Source: Moniliella sp. 'wahieum' (lineage: Eukaryota > Basidiomycota > Moniliellomycetes > Moniliellales > Moniliellaceae). Taken from it: a stretch of 64,000 nt of DNA. The notes beneath the pieces were generated by a model. The model made no database searches. It was not told the DNA's origin and saw only the letters and a list, made by a program, of their open reading frames with translations. Both the position numbers and the translations under genes were made by a program. This document shows positions 1 to 9,873 of the stretch, in pieces. Numbering within the stretch: the stretch's first letter is position 1; every line of letters begins with the position of its first letter. The stretch spans positions 248,001 to 312,000 of the forward strand of contig RSEE01000063.1 of the NCBI GenBank assembly GCA_003971905.1, written 5' to 3'.

Positions 1-322
1 GCTGCAGAGTGGGGCAGGAAATGAAAGCGTGCAATGGAATGGGGAGAGAGGGCTCATATACATAGGTCGTGCATGAGCCTGTTCGTCAGCAAGGGAACGC
101 TGTTTTCTTCTACTTGTTAAGGCCGCGCCCTGCACCCTCCACCTTATCCATCTCTTCAAACATGGGTATTATCTTAAGACATCAGGTAGCGCGACATGCT
201 CGGGGGCAAATATGCCCTACAGACCAGGAGGCCGTCGATTCATTTTTCCAGTGTCAAGCGGTGAGCCTTTTAGCGCATCAGGCCTCAGGCCGCTCCGCCA
301 TTCGTTGGGGTGGTGACCCATC
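1..322. other. Intergenic, 3' of IDH2
   Basis: No gene is supported here. It is the downstream flank of the minus-strand IDH2. It holds one copy of the 7-bp repeat family described below: two perfect TCAGGCC units at 278-291. Confidence 0.5.
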
Positions 323-1453
323 TCAGAGCCGCTTGATGATCTCCGTAAATGCACGAGTGCCCAGCGAGCGCCCAGGTCCCCTGTGCGTTGGCTTGAGCAA
401 TTGCCTTGAAGACAGCCGCCTCGATCTTGTCGGCCTTGTCAACAGGCTCATGTGGCGCAGCATCATGATCGACGACAGCAGCAGTGCGGTGGGTTGGCCT
501 TGTCCATCCCCGCAATGTCCGGGCTGAACCATGCACGGCCTCGAAGATGCTGGCGTCATAGCCAATGTTACCCGACGGGGTCAGGCCCAGGCCACGATCA
601 GACCGGCGCACATGTCGGACAAGATGTACCATACAAGTTGGGCATCACCATCACCCGGTCCGAGTAGGGTGCCGGGTCCTGCACGATCCGCAAGCAGGCG
701 CGGTCCAGCAGATCCTCGTCGTACGCAATGTCTGGGTACTCCTTGGCGACGGCGCGGCAGGCGTGCAGGAACATGCCGTCCGACATGCGCATAATGTTGG
801 CCTTGTGCACCGCCGTCACGCGCTTGCGCCCGCTCTGCTGCGCGTGGTGGAACGCGTACCGAGCAACCCGCTCGGACGCCTCGAGAGTGATCAGCTTGAT
901 CGACTGGACCACCCCATCGACAATCTCGTGCTCAATGCCCGAGTACTCGCCCTCGGTGTTCTCGCGGATGAGGACAGTGTTGACATTGTCGTAGGCCGTC
1001 TTGAAGCCCTCGATCGAGCGACAGGGACGCACGTTGGCGTACAGCTTGAACGTCGACGCAGCGTCAGGTTGAGAGAAACGTGGCCCTTGCCCACTGGGTG
1101 GCAAGGGGACCCTTGAGGGCAACCGTGTTCTGACGAATGCTCTTGACCGCATCAGCAGGGATGGTGACTTGCCCTGCTCGTTGATGTAAGGGGTAACCTC
1201 AACCTCCTCCCACTTGATGGGCACGCCGGCAGCGTGGTAAATGTTCTTGACGGCGTCAGCGACCGGGGCCAATGCCGTCACCAGGGATGAGGGTGACGAG
1301 GTACTTGCCGTCGGCCTCGGGCTTCTTGGCGTACGCGGTGATGCCGCCGGCGGGGGTCTGGAGGCCGCGGCTGAGGGCAGGGATGGCGGCGCGAGCCACG
1401 GGACGGAGGGAGGCGGCACGCACGCCGGCGCGAAGGGTGGGGAGGGCAAGCAT
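323..1453 (-). CDS. IDH2: NAD-dependent isocitrate dehydrogenase, catalytic (IDH2-type) subunit
   Basis: Mitochondrial NAD-IDH oxidises isocitrate to 2-oxoglutarate in the TCA cycle as an IDH1/IDH2 heteromer. The chosen ATG at 1453 opens an Arg/Ala-rich presequence (MLALPTLRAGVRAASLRP...) followed by VTLIPGDGIGP. Later come the catalytic-subunit signatures [51 protein letters not shown] and the C-terminal end GTRAFTEIIKRL. The span of about 377 codons fits the family. The protein signal jumps between reading frames at least six times, each jump explained by one missing or extra base (for example near 1,260, 1,100, 630 and 560). That suggests assembly error or decay; the even conservation favours error. 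It is divergent from IDH1, 575 bp away. Identity is firm, integrity is not. Confidence 0.9.
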
Positions 1454-2028
1454 GGGCAACGAGATGGAGCGGTGGTGGAGCGGCGCGGGAACCGACGGGA
1501 GGAAAAATGGCAGCAATCCTTAGGCCTTGGGCCTTAGTCTGCTGCGCTCGATCGAACCGCGTGCGGCAGCAGCAGGCAGTGCGGATGCAGCACTGGCGCC
1601 GTGCCGGGCGCGGGGGAGCCACACTCGCCATGCGCCTGTGTCGTCACATTTCATTTCAATTCACTTCATGCTTCCTTCGCGTTGTCCTTTGCGTTCCATG
1701 GGCCCCGTGTCATTCGGCCTGACGAGCCACCCACACGCTGACGAAGCATCCCCACCGGGTGGTCCCGCGCCTAGCGTCCATCCCCCGGTTTGGCGGGCGC
1801 ATGGCGGATGGCCCGCGGCCGCCCCACCCGGTCATGCCCGTAGCTGACGTAGCAGCAGAAGGGAGAAGCAAAGAATGCCAGAATGTCCAAAACAAAAAGA
1901 AACAAAAAGAAAACTCGAAATCGCAAGAAAACTCACTCAACCAGAACGAAAACAGCGTCGAGCTAAGCAGACTTCGCGTCGCCCTACCCTCTCTGATCCC
2001 ATCTCCTTCCACCCACCACTCATTTCCC
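1454..2028. promoter_or_regulatory. Shared divergent promoter of IDH2 and IDH1
   Basis: The 575 bp between the two start codons has no other supported gene and must hold both promoters. A pyrimidine-rich stretch precedes the IDH1 ATG (about 1,978-2,028), as often seen in fungal promoters. I see no clear CCAAT or TATA box. Confidence 0.6.
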
Positions 2029-3261
2029 ATGGCCCTCCCTCGCAGCCTTGGTCTTGCCCACACGCTCCGTGCCGCGGCTGTGCCGCGTCTCGCCACGCGT
2101 GCCATGTCTACCCTGAGCATGGAAGGCGCCCCTCCCCTCCCCAAGAAGTACGGCGGTGTATCCGTCGTCACCCTGCCCTGGTGATGGCATTGGGAAGGAG
2201 GTGACCCATCGGTCAAACAGGTCTTCGAGTCGATCAGCGTTCCCGTCGAGTGGGAAGAGTTTGATGTCTCCGGCGAGACGCGCGGCAGCGAGGCCCTGTT
2301 CCAGGACGCAATGCAGTCTCTCCAGCAGCGCAACAAGGTCGGCCTGAAGGGTACGTCACCCCCCCCCCCCTCTCCCTTTCTCCTTGTATCCCCCTCCCCC
2401 CCTGCTTCCCCCGCTCTCTGCCAGCGCGAAAACGATCTGACATTACTCGTACCCAGGTATCTTCTACACCCCCATCGAGGCTGGCAGTCACAACTCGTGG
2501 AACGTGGCCATGCGCCAACAGCTCGACATTTACGCCTCAATGGTCCTTTGCAAGACCCTTCCGGGCCACGCTACGCGTCACCCCAACGTGGACTTTGTCA
2601 TCATTCGTGAAACACTGAGGGCGAATACTCGGGTCTGGAGCACCAGTCCTACCCTGGAGTGGTCGAGTCGCTCAAGGTATCGACTCGGGCCAAGGCCGAG
2701 CGGATTGCGCGGTTTGCGTTTGACTTTGCCGTGCGCAACGGGCGCAAAAGGTGACGTGTGTGCACAAGGCCAACATTATGAAGCTGGGTGACGGTCTCTT
2801 CCTCCGCACGTTTAACGAGGTGGCGAAGGAGTACTCTCACGCCGGGATCGAGCACAACGCGATGATTGTCGACAACACCTCCATGCAGCTGGTCAGCAAC
2901 CCGCAGCAGTTCGACGTGGTGGTCACGCCCAACTTGTACGGCAACATTGTGTCCAACATTGGTGCTGCGCTGGTGGGTGGGCCGGGTGTGATCCCCGGCG
3001 CGAACATTGGTCGGGAGTATGCGCTGTACGAGCCTGGCTGCCGCCATGTGGCCAAGGACATTGAGGGACGGGCAAGGCGAACCCGACGCGATGCTGCTTT
3101 CGTCGACGATGATGCTGCGGCACCTGGGGCTCAACGAGCACGCCAACGCGATTGCCAACTCGCTGTACAACGTCATCGCGGAGAAGCGGATTGGCACGCC
3201 GGACATTGGCGGCACGGCGACGACGCAGGAGTTCACCGACGCGGTGATCAAGAACTTGTGA
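2029..3261 (+). CDS. IDH1: NAD-dependent isocitrate dehydrogenase, regulatory (IDH1-type) subunit
   Basis: This is the partner subunit of the IDH2 product; it binds isocitrate/AMP and acts in the mitochondrial matrix. The ATG at 2029 opens a presequence ([20 protein letters not shown]) leading into [11 protein letters not shown] and a GDGIG motif. Further on are [37 protein letters not shown] and the C-terminal [16 protein letters not shown]. One intron is clear: GTACGT at 2351 to CAG at 2456, splitting GLKG from IFYTP. About four single-base deletions break the frame (near 2,175, 2,205, 2,612 and 2,750, plus one near 3,070), several beside homopolymers. Outside these the sequence is fully conserved, so I annotate a gene with probable sequencing errors. 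Divergent to IDH2. Confidence 0.9.
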
Positions 3262-3449
3262 GTATGCGGGAGAACATAAAGCCAAAGATGTGGTGCCCCT
3301 GTGCTGGGCGAGCGGAAGAGGGCTGGGTTGGGGATTCGATCTTAGATGTGGATAGCCGGAGTGTGGGCGGCGCAGCCGTGCTGAGCTGAGGCGCTGCGGC
3401 GGCCAGGAACAGAGAGAGAGAGAGCGAGGGCAGGGGCTGGATTGAAACA

Positions 3450-5986
3450 TTGGCGCTGATCGGTGATCGATGCAGGGAGCCAAGCAGCTCTTACTCGCGC
3501 CCACACTGGCGCCGTGGCAGGCCGCCGCCGGGCGGGCCGGCGAGCCTGCGCTTGGCAGCCGCAACTGCCACCAACACCCACCTGCGCTTGCCACCCCCAC
3601 CCCCACCACCTCAACGCCCTCCGCCCCCTGCCCCCTGCCCCCGGGCGCCCCCAGCCCCCCCCCTCCCCCCCAATGCGTCCTTTCGGCGCACCCGCCCGCC
3701 GGCTCGCCCGCCGACGACGACGACGCGTGCCGCTGCTGCCTCTCGGCACCCCCCTCCCCCCGCTGCGCCGGCTCCCGACCCGCGCTTCACGCTCGACGAC
3801 GACGACGTCTTTGGGCCGGACTCAAGCCCACATAACAACAGCCATGCCATTCACGACTACGATGTCGAGGCACATGCCGACGCCATGCCCTTGCTCGGCG
3901 ACACCCATGCTTCCGCCTCTGTCGCCACCCCCTCGGGATCGCAGCACGCTTATCCGCCTCTTCGCCACGAGCAAGGAGGCGAAGAGCCATCGAAGCTGTT
4001 CCCGCCCCTACCTCCTTCCTACTACGACGCGATGCGTCCTGTCGAAAAGAAGGGCTTTGCTGCGTCCTTTGCCGAGTTCCGCCGCCGCCGCGAGTTTCGA
4101 GAACATATGAGCGGCATGCCCCAGTACGTGCCCGACTGGATCCGAGACGCCGGGGCCGCCGTCAAGCTCAAGACGTACCGCCTCTACCACCTCCTTACCC
4201 CGCACTCGCGCATCGCCCACATGAGCTACCTCGTAGCCGGCCTTTGGCTGCTTGTCGTCTTCACTGGCCCTGTGTTCGAGGCCACGTCGGACCCCCGCAT
4301 GTCGGACGACCCGTGGGCTGGGCAGGATCGCCCGTCAATCGTCGCCCGCCCACTCCCTTCATGGGAGACGGCCTGGTCCAGAAGAACGCCAGCTGGGCTC
4401 ATAAGGGATGCGTAACCGAAGCCGATGCTTCCTCTTGGGCTTGGTTCACCTGGTGCCACGCCCTCACCGAGTTCTACCTTCCCCTCACTGGCGATGACGT
4501 CACGGGGCACGTCTACTTCCTCCCGACCCACCACCGCCTTTGCCCCCCCTCCCGGGCTCGCATGCCCGGCGTGATGAGGAGTCCGAGCGGATGCGCCGCC
4601 GCCCTCTTCGTCGCCTCCATCCGCTTCGCCTCCAGCGGCCTCCGAACGCGACGACCGTGGCTCCTGCATGGCACTCTGCGCATCGTCGAGTACGTTCCGG
4701 ACCCTAGTTACCCAGAGCACAAATCGGCAGCCCGGGTCAGTGTGAAAGCCAAGTACCTGATGGCCGCTGAGAGTACTTTCTACGTCCACCGTCGTGCACC
4801 TGGCCCGGAATGGCGACCAAGGAATTGGGATCTACACCCGTCCCCCACCCTGTTAGTCCAGCAAGACCGCCCGCGGACAAGGTCACCGCTCTCCCCTCAT
4901 GTTCGATGTGACGGTGCGTGTGCCCAAGGCTTCCGCCATGCGCGGAATCAACGTCACCACCTCCAGCATGGATTATCCTGTTTGATACGCTCACCAGTGT
5001 TTCTCCCTCTTGGCGACGGTCCGAGCTCACACCCGCCGTGCGTGCCAACGAACCGATACTCCGACTGACCCGTATGTCGACAAGCTCACGATCAGCACAG
5101 GTGCTGGCTTTGTTGGCATCGGGAGCAAGTTGGGGCGGCCTTTAGTCGTGTCGGACCGGGTCGACCTGTCCTCCGACCAAAACACGGTTGCCCTCGCCGG
5201 CGTGGTCGAAGCAAAGAATGGGTTCACACTTTCTGCCAACCAGGGAGATTCCGTTTCCTCCCTGGTGCCCAAGCTTCCTCTTCAACCCAGGGAAAACTCC
5301 TGACCCAAACTGAGATTATCCTCATGCCCGAAGCCAAGGTTGTCGCGCCTACCATTGTGGCCGAGGCTCGAGCGTTCCAAGTCCACCATCATGGCAAGGA
5401 ACCGGGTAGTTGGAACCCATCCAAGTCCCTCTCGCTCCAGGCGAAGAGCAACCTCGAGGCGCACATTCGTATTCCCTCTTCTTCGGGGGTGGACATCTCT
5501 GCCTCGACGCACGCTGGCATATGGATTTCCTACTGGAGGACGTGGCGTTTGGCACGCCCGTTCGGCCAACGTTTCCTGCGACAAGGCATGCGGGGTTTCC
5601 CTTGGTCCGACCTACGTCGGTTCGGTGTTCCTCCGCGGTCCTTCCGGAGGCGGCGAGGGCAGCGCACCTACGTATTTCGATCCCCTTCCCAGCGCAACCA
5701 AATCCAAGGGCAAAGGCAAACCGTTCTTGAACTTCCTCGCCCAGCTACCGAGAGGAAGATCGACCCGGCCCCGTTGCCGGCCCGTCCCCACCATGGGCCC
5801 CCACGCCCGCTTTGAGTGGCGCAGTGGATCGTCTCCTATGGCGCCCAGCCGGGAACGGGGACGCTGGCCAGCTCCAAGCTCAGACCAATGGGTCGTCGAT
5901 TTTCGTCGCGGGACGGTCGGAGGCGCGTGCGGTCCTGCTCTGATTGCCTTTTGGCGCCCCAGGCTAAGGCTTCAACTTGAAGCTTG
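3450..5986 (+). CDS. Probable single-pass membrane protein, unknown function
   Basis: I do not recognise a named family. The first clear coding block (about 3,780-4,280) is an acidic/His-rich cytosolic-type region, then a basic stretch (FAEFRRRREFREH, about 4,060-4,110) and one hydrophobic segment (MSYLVAGLWLLVVFTGPVF, about 4,220-4,280), consistent with a type II membrane anchor. Beyond it, shifting frames give a beta-strand-rich outer part with Gly/Val repeats (KLTISTGAGFVGIGSKLG, VSDRVDLSSDQNTVALAG, LEAHIRIPSSSGVDISAST), a pattern seen in bacterial-type adhesin/DUF4097-like and fungal DUF7330-like domains; that link is inference. The N-terminus is uncertain because the first 110 codons are Pro-rich low complexity in every frame. 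Several single-base frame jumps occur. The end is taken near 5,986. Confidence 0.5.
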
Positions 5987-7076
5987 AGGCGCGGACGTTG
6001 TTTCGTTCGTTTTATCATGGCGGAATAGGAGGTGCCTCCCACTCGACTCGGATCGGGTGCATCGTCATTCCTATCTGTCCAACATTGTATTCTCATCTGC
6101 TTTCTCTTCTTCTCATGGATCGCTGTGCATGTAGGACGGTGACGTGTGCGATCGGGAGGCTCGGACGCTCAGGGCTGGTATGATATATGACGACGGCAAT
6201 AGTTTGTAACTGAGACCTGCGGAGCCTGAGCTTGTATGCGCTTCTCAATGTGATGATGGCCACTGAAGGGGTGGGGGGTAGTATGTATAATGACATGGAT
6301 GCCATGGCGTATAGCATGTCGATGACCATGTGTCCCCTTCACGTCGTCGGGTGCTGGCACGCATTTTATTGTCTGTTCTGGATCTGCCTTTTCAGATCTC
6401 ACCACCACACCCCTATGTATGTTCTTTTCCTTTCACTCGAATTTCGCTTGATGACTATTTGGATTCTGGTCTGAAAGGCTGGATTCCTACCGTATTCCTA
6501 CTAGGTACTCCAGCGTAGACATTCGGGTATCTCGACGACCAAGTCGGTCTGCGTTGCTCCCGTTCGCTGCGAGAACCAAAGTGGACAAATGAGCACAAGC
6601 GTGGCTCCATCTCCCCTATGGGTAAGATCGTTGAGGTCGTTGCGGGCAGCGACAACAAAGCAGATAGCGCCGGCTGCACTACATCTAACCAGTAACACTA
6701 TGTACCTGGATAGGGATATAGCAATCAAGATCACAACGAGCTGGCCAACTGTGGACACGAGCAAGCTGGAGCCCCCAGCAAGAGGGCGCGTAACTGGGTA
6801 CGCACAGTAGTGTAGTGTATACAACTCGCAACTCACATACCAGACAAAGACTGTTGACAAAGCAGGAGCACAGTAGTGGGATGCCCGCGATAGGGGAGAG
6901 GGGGATGGGGAGGGGGGGCGGGGGGCATCTGTGCCCCTCTTCAGGAGCAAGGTTCGGATCCAAAGCACCGGGTAGACCGGGTAACATCAAGAGTATAATA
7001 CGGAGTGGTGTGGTGAGCCTTCACCTGTTGTGGGAGGCGAAGAGAAACAGGGGAAGGGGAAGGCTGCGGAAGCAGG
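5987..7076. other. Intergenic spacer
   Basis: There is no supported gene. Short open frames exist on both strands, one with hydrophobic stretches at 6,501-6,968 (-), but none has family similarity or a gene-like start. A TGATATA/TGA fragment near 6,182 fits the 7-bp repeat rule only weakly. Confidence 0.4.
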
Positions 7077-7912
7077 TCAGCAGTTGCATCCCTGGGACCG
7101 GGTGCGAGAAGCATTAAGATCGACCTGATTTGCGTTGCCTTGTCCTGAATTGGACGCTGCCGCATTTTGGCGAGCACGCTGCGCCAGAATCTGGTCGATT
7201 GGGATCTTCTTGGCCAACTCGGTAAACACATCCTCCACACCCCCCGGTCTTGGCTGACGTCTCGAAAAAGAGAAGCCCCGCCTCCTTGGCGTACGCTTCG
7301 GCCTCCTCCCGTGGAACGGCACGCTTGACAACGGGTGTCTCCGTGTCGGCTGCCTCGGCATCTGGGGTACCCGACGAAGCTTCGGCAGTGCTGGCATCAG
7401 GAGTGAGGAGGTCAATCTTGTTGCCTACCAGGGCGATGATGATGTCGGGATTGGCTTGGCGCTGCAGTTCCTTGACCCACGACTTGGCCTTGTCGTATGA
7501 GGCGGCCTTGAGAACATCATAGACCACAATGCTGGCCTGGGCATTGCGGTAGTACATCGGTGCGAGGGAGTGGAAGCGCTCCTGGCCGGCAGTGTCCCAA
7601 ATCTCAAACTTGATGATCTTGTCTTCCAAGCGGCACTTTTGCTGCGATCCAGCACACAAACAAGAGGAGAGGGGGGGGAGGTTAGCCGATGCTCGCTCCA
7701 CATGTGAGGCCATGACAGGAAGAAACATACGGTCAAGAAGCGGCGCCAATGGTAGGCTCCTTGTTCTCTTGAAAGTCGTCCGACACAAAGCGAAGCACGA
7801 TGGAGGACTTGCCAACAGCGGCTTCGCCCAGGAGAACGAGCTTGGTCTGGAAGGGCTTTGCGGGGCTGGAGCCGGGCTGGGCAGAGGCAGGAGCGGGGGC
7901 TGCGGCAGACAT
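7077..7912 (-). CDS. VPS21: Rab5-family small GTPase
   Basis: Rab5/Vps21/Ypt5 GTPases control early endosome fusion. From the ATG at 7912, an Ala/Pro-rich N-tail leads to [14 protein letters not shown] (P-loop), EPTIGAA (switch I), [18 protein letters not shown] (G3/switch II, Rab5-type), [10 protein letters not shown] (G4) and ETSAKT (G5). It ends in GCNC, a CXC geranylgeranylation motif, with the stop at 7077. One intron (GTATGT at 7730 to CAG at 7642) splits switch I from KCRLEDK. Between G4 and G5 there is an extra Ala/Thr/Glu-rich insert of about 30 residues not usual for Rab5. Two single-base problems occur: one base missing at the end of exon 1 and one extra G in the run near 7,245, just after G5. 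Confidence 0.88.
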
Positions 7913-8671
7913 GGCAGGCGCAATGTCGAGAGCGGGGGGCGCGGGCAGCCGAGCGAAACAAGGTGGTGGTGGGTGGGTCGACGTTCGAGCCAGGCAGGCC
8001 GTGGGGCGGCCGAGACGCCGCAGATGCGCAGGCTTTTTGTGGCTGCGGCCTGCGCCGCACCAGCGCCTCGGCGGAGGGACACTGGTCCTGTGCGGGCGCT
8101 GTGACGTAACGCTAGGCTCACTAGTCATTAGCGCTTAGCCCCCGCCACTGACGACGGGCGGCCGCCGCACCTGTGCTGTCTTCTGCCAGCCCCTGCCCCC
8201 TGCAGGCCGTCACGTGCGCCTGTGCCTCCGCTGCCATCAGGCCACGGACGCTGAGGCGCTGAGCTATCAGACCTCAGGCTCCCAGCTGGACAAAAGGAGG
8301 GGGGCGTCCTGACCCCTCGATACCTCGCCTCACAACGACAAGTAGCGCATCGAGCGTCTTGTCAACTGTCATTCAGAGTGTCTAGTCCAAGCTGTATCGC
8401 ACCCCGGCTCAAGGGTAGTCGATAGTGACCGGTGACCCCCCCACTGTGTGCAGAAAACCCAGAGTTAAACTGACCTTGACTAGCTCGGGGTATCGAGGAG
8501 CCCTTAGAGGTAGAGCTCGACAGAGCACCGGGAAACAAGGCGAATCTACCATCCCTTCTGTCCCAGTTGTGGGTCGCAACCGCCAACGATCAAGCAGAGT
8601 GGGGGGGGCACAAATCAAGCAGCCATGTGGGGCGATAAAGGGGGTGGGGCGTAGGGAAGCAGGCAGAGGTC
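7913..8671. other. Intergenic spacer with Rab5 promoter
   Basis: This spans the Rab5 start to the stop of thioredoxin reductase, both on the minus strand. No gene is supported; it should contain the Rab5 promoter and the thioredoxin reductase 3' end. Confidence 0.45.
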
Positions 8672-9664
8672 TTATAGCGACTCTTCCTCGGCCAGTAATC
8701 GTTCCGCCTCCAACGCCGCGATGCAACCCGACCCGGCCGAGGTGATGGCCTGGCGGTACACCTTATCCTGCACGTCGCCAGCAGCGAATACACCCTTGAC
8801 CGACGTTTGAGCTGTGCCTGGCACCGTTTTGATGTACCCATCCTCGTCCAAGTCCAGCTGACCTTTGAAGAGCGCGGTAGCAGGAACGTGGCCGATGGCA
8901 TAAAATAGGCCATTGGCAGCCAACGACTTGCTCTCACTCGTCTTGTTGTTCCGGATAGTGACCGACTGGAGCAACTTGCCATCCCCACATGCCTCGGTAG
9001 CCGATGTATTGAAGAGGACGGTGACCTTGGGGTGCTTCAGCAGGCGATCTGCCATGATCCGCGATGCCCGTAGCTCGCCACGCCGGACCAAGACATAAAC
9101 GTGGGACGCATACTTGGTCAGGTAGGTAGCTTCCTCCGCTGCCGAGTCGCCGCCCCCAATGACGACCAACGGTTTGTTGCGGAAGATAGGCACAGCTCCA
9201 TCGCACACAGCACACGCTGAGATGCCCGACTGCCAATAGGTTTCCTCCCCGGGAAGGTTCATCCTCCGGGCCGATGCTCCCGTTGCAATAATAATTGAAT
9301 CGGCAGTCTCATGGGCATTCGCATCCGCTTCCCGCCCCTCGCGCCAGAGCTTGAAGGGCCGCACCGACAAATCTACCTTGGCAATCGTCTCCGTCACAAT
9401 CTCCGTCCCAAAACGCACGGATTGTGCACGTAACTTGTCCATCAGCGCTGAGCCGCCGACACCATCGGGAAAGCCTGGAAAATTCTCCACATCGGTGGTG
9501 GTGGTGAGCTGACCGCCAGCGGCAAAGCCATTGGCCAAGAAACCCTCAAACAGCGTAGGCTTCAGCTCGGCCCGGGCCAAGTAGATTGCAGCGGTGTGGC
9601 CGGCGGGTCCAGAGCCAATGACGACCACCTTGTGGTGTGTACGTTGGGTGGGGGCTGGAGGCAT
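8672..9664 (-). CDS. TRR1: Thioredoxin reductase (NADPH)
   Basis: A low-molecular-weight flavoprotein that passes electrons from NADPH to thioredoxin. It is an intact 330-residue frame, the normal length for this class. In order: FAD-binding [20 protein letters not shown] (residues about 13-32), [17 protein letters not shown], the redox-active CAVC disulfide in [10 protein letters not shown] (about 150), the NADPH-binding [10 protein letters not shown] (about 170), and the second FAD motif [10 protein letters not shown] followed by [10 protein letters not shown] near the C-terminus. The ATG at 9664 gives a cytosolic form. An out-of-frame presequence-like stretch lies just upstream (9,665-9,873), so a mitochondrial form is possible. 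A thioredoxin gene lies 13 kb away at 22,782. Confidence 0.95.
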   Translation of the reverse strand: MPPAPTQRTHHKVVVIGSGPAGHTAAIYLARAELKPTLFEGFLANGFAAGGQLTTTTDVENFPGFPDGVGGSALMDKLRAQSVRFGTEIVTETIAKVDLSVRPFKLWREGREADANAHETADSIIIATGASARRMNLPGEETYWQSGISACAVCDGAVPIFRNKPLVVIGGGDSAAEEATYLTKYASHVYVLVRRGELRASRIMADRLLKHPKVTVLFNTSATEACGDGKLLQSVTIRNNKTSESKSLAANGLFYAIGHVPATALFKGQLDLDEDGYIKTVPGTAQTSVKGVFAAGDVQDKVYRQAITSAGSGCIAALEAERLLAEEESL

Positions 9665-9873
9665 GGTGGAGGGGGAGTAGGGGCATCAGTAGGGGTAAAG
9701 GTGGGAACGTTGGCATTGAAAGAACCCAGGCCGAGGGCGGCAGCGAGCGGGGCTGGTGGCACAGGGCGCGAGGCAGGCCGGCGGTAGGAGGAAGAAAAGG
9801 AGCGGTGGGACGGTGCACGCAGAGGGATCAGGCGGCGGATGGAGTTGGCAGGCGGAGGGCTGCGAAGGAGGAG
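9665..9873 (-). other. Presequence-like reading frame upstream of thioredoxin reductase
   Basis: From an ATG at 9873, an open frame encodes MLLLRSPPPANSIRRLIPLR and more Arg/Ser-rich, acid-poor sequence, typical of a mitochondrial targeting peptide. It runs into the TRR1 start region but is out of frame with TRR1 by one base. Either it is the leader of a dual-targeted isoform hidden by one indel or unseen splicing, or it is chance coding in GC-rich 5' sequence. Confidence 0.4.

Noticed and set aside
6501-6968. Minus-strand open frame with hydrophobic stretches
   Set aside because: Could look like a membrane protein, but composition is that of random pyrimidine-rich DNA and no start context or neighbour supports it.
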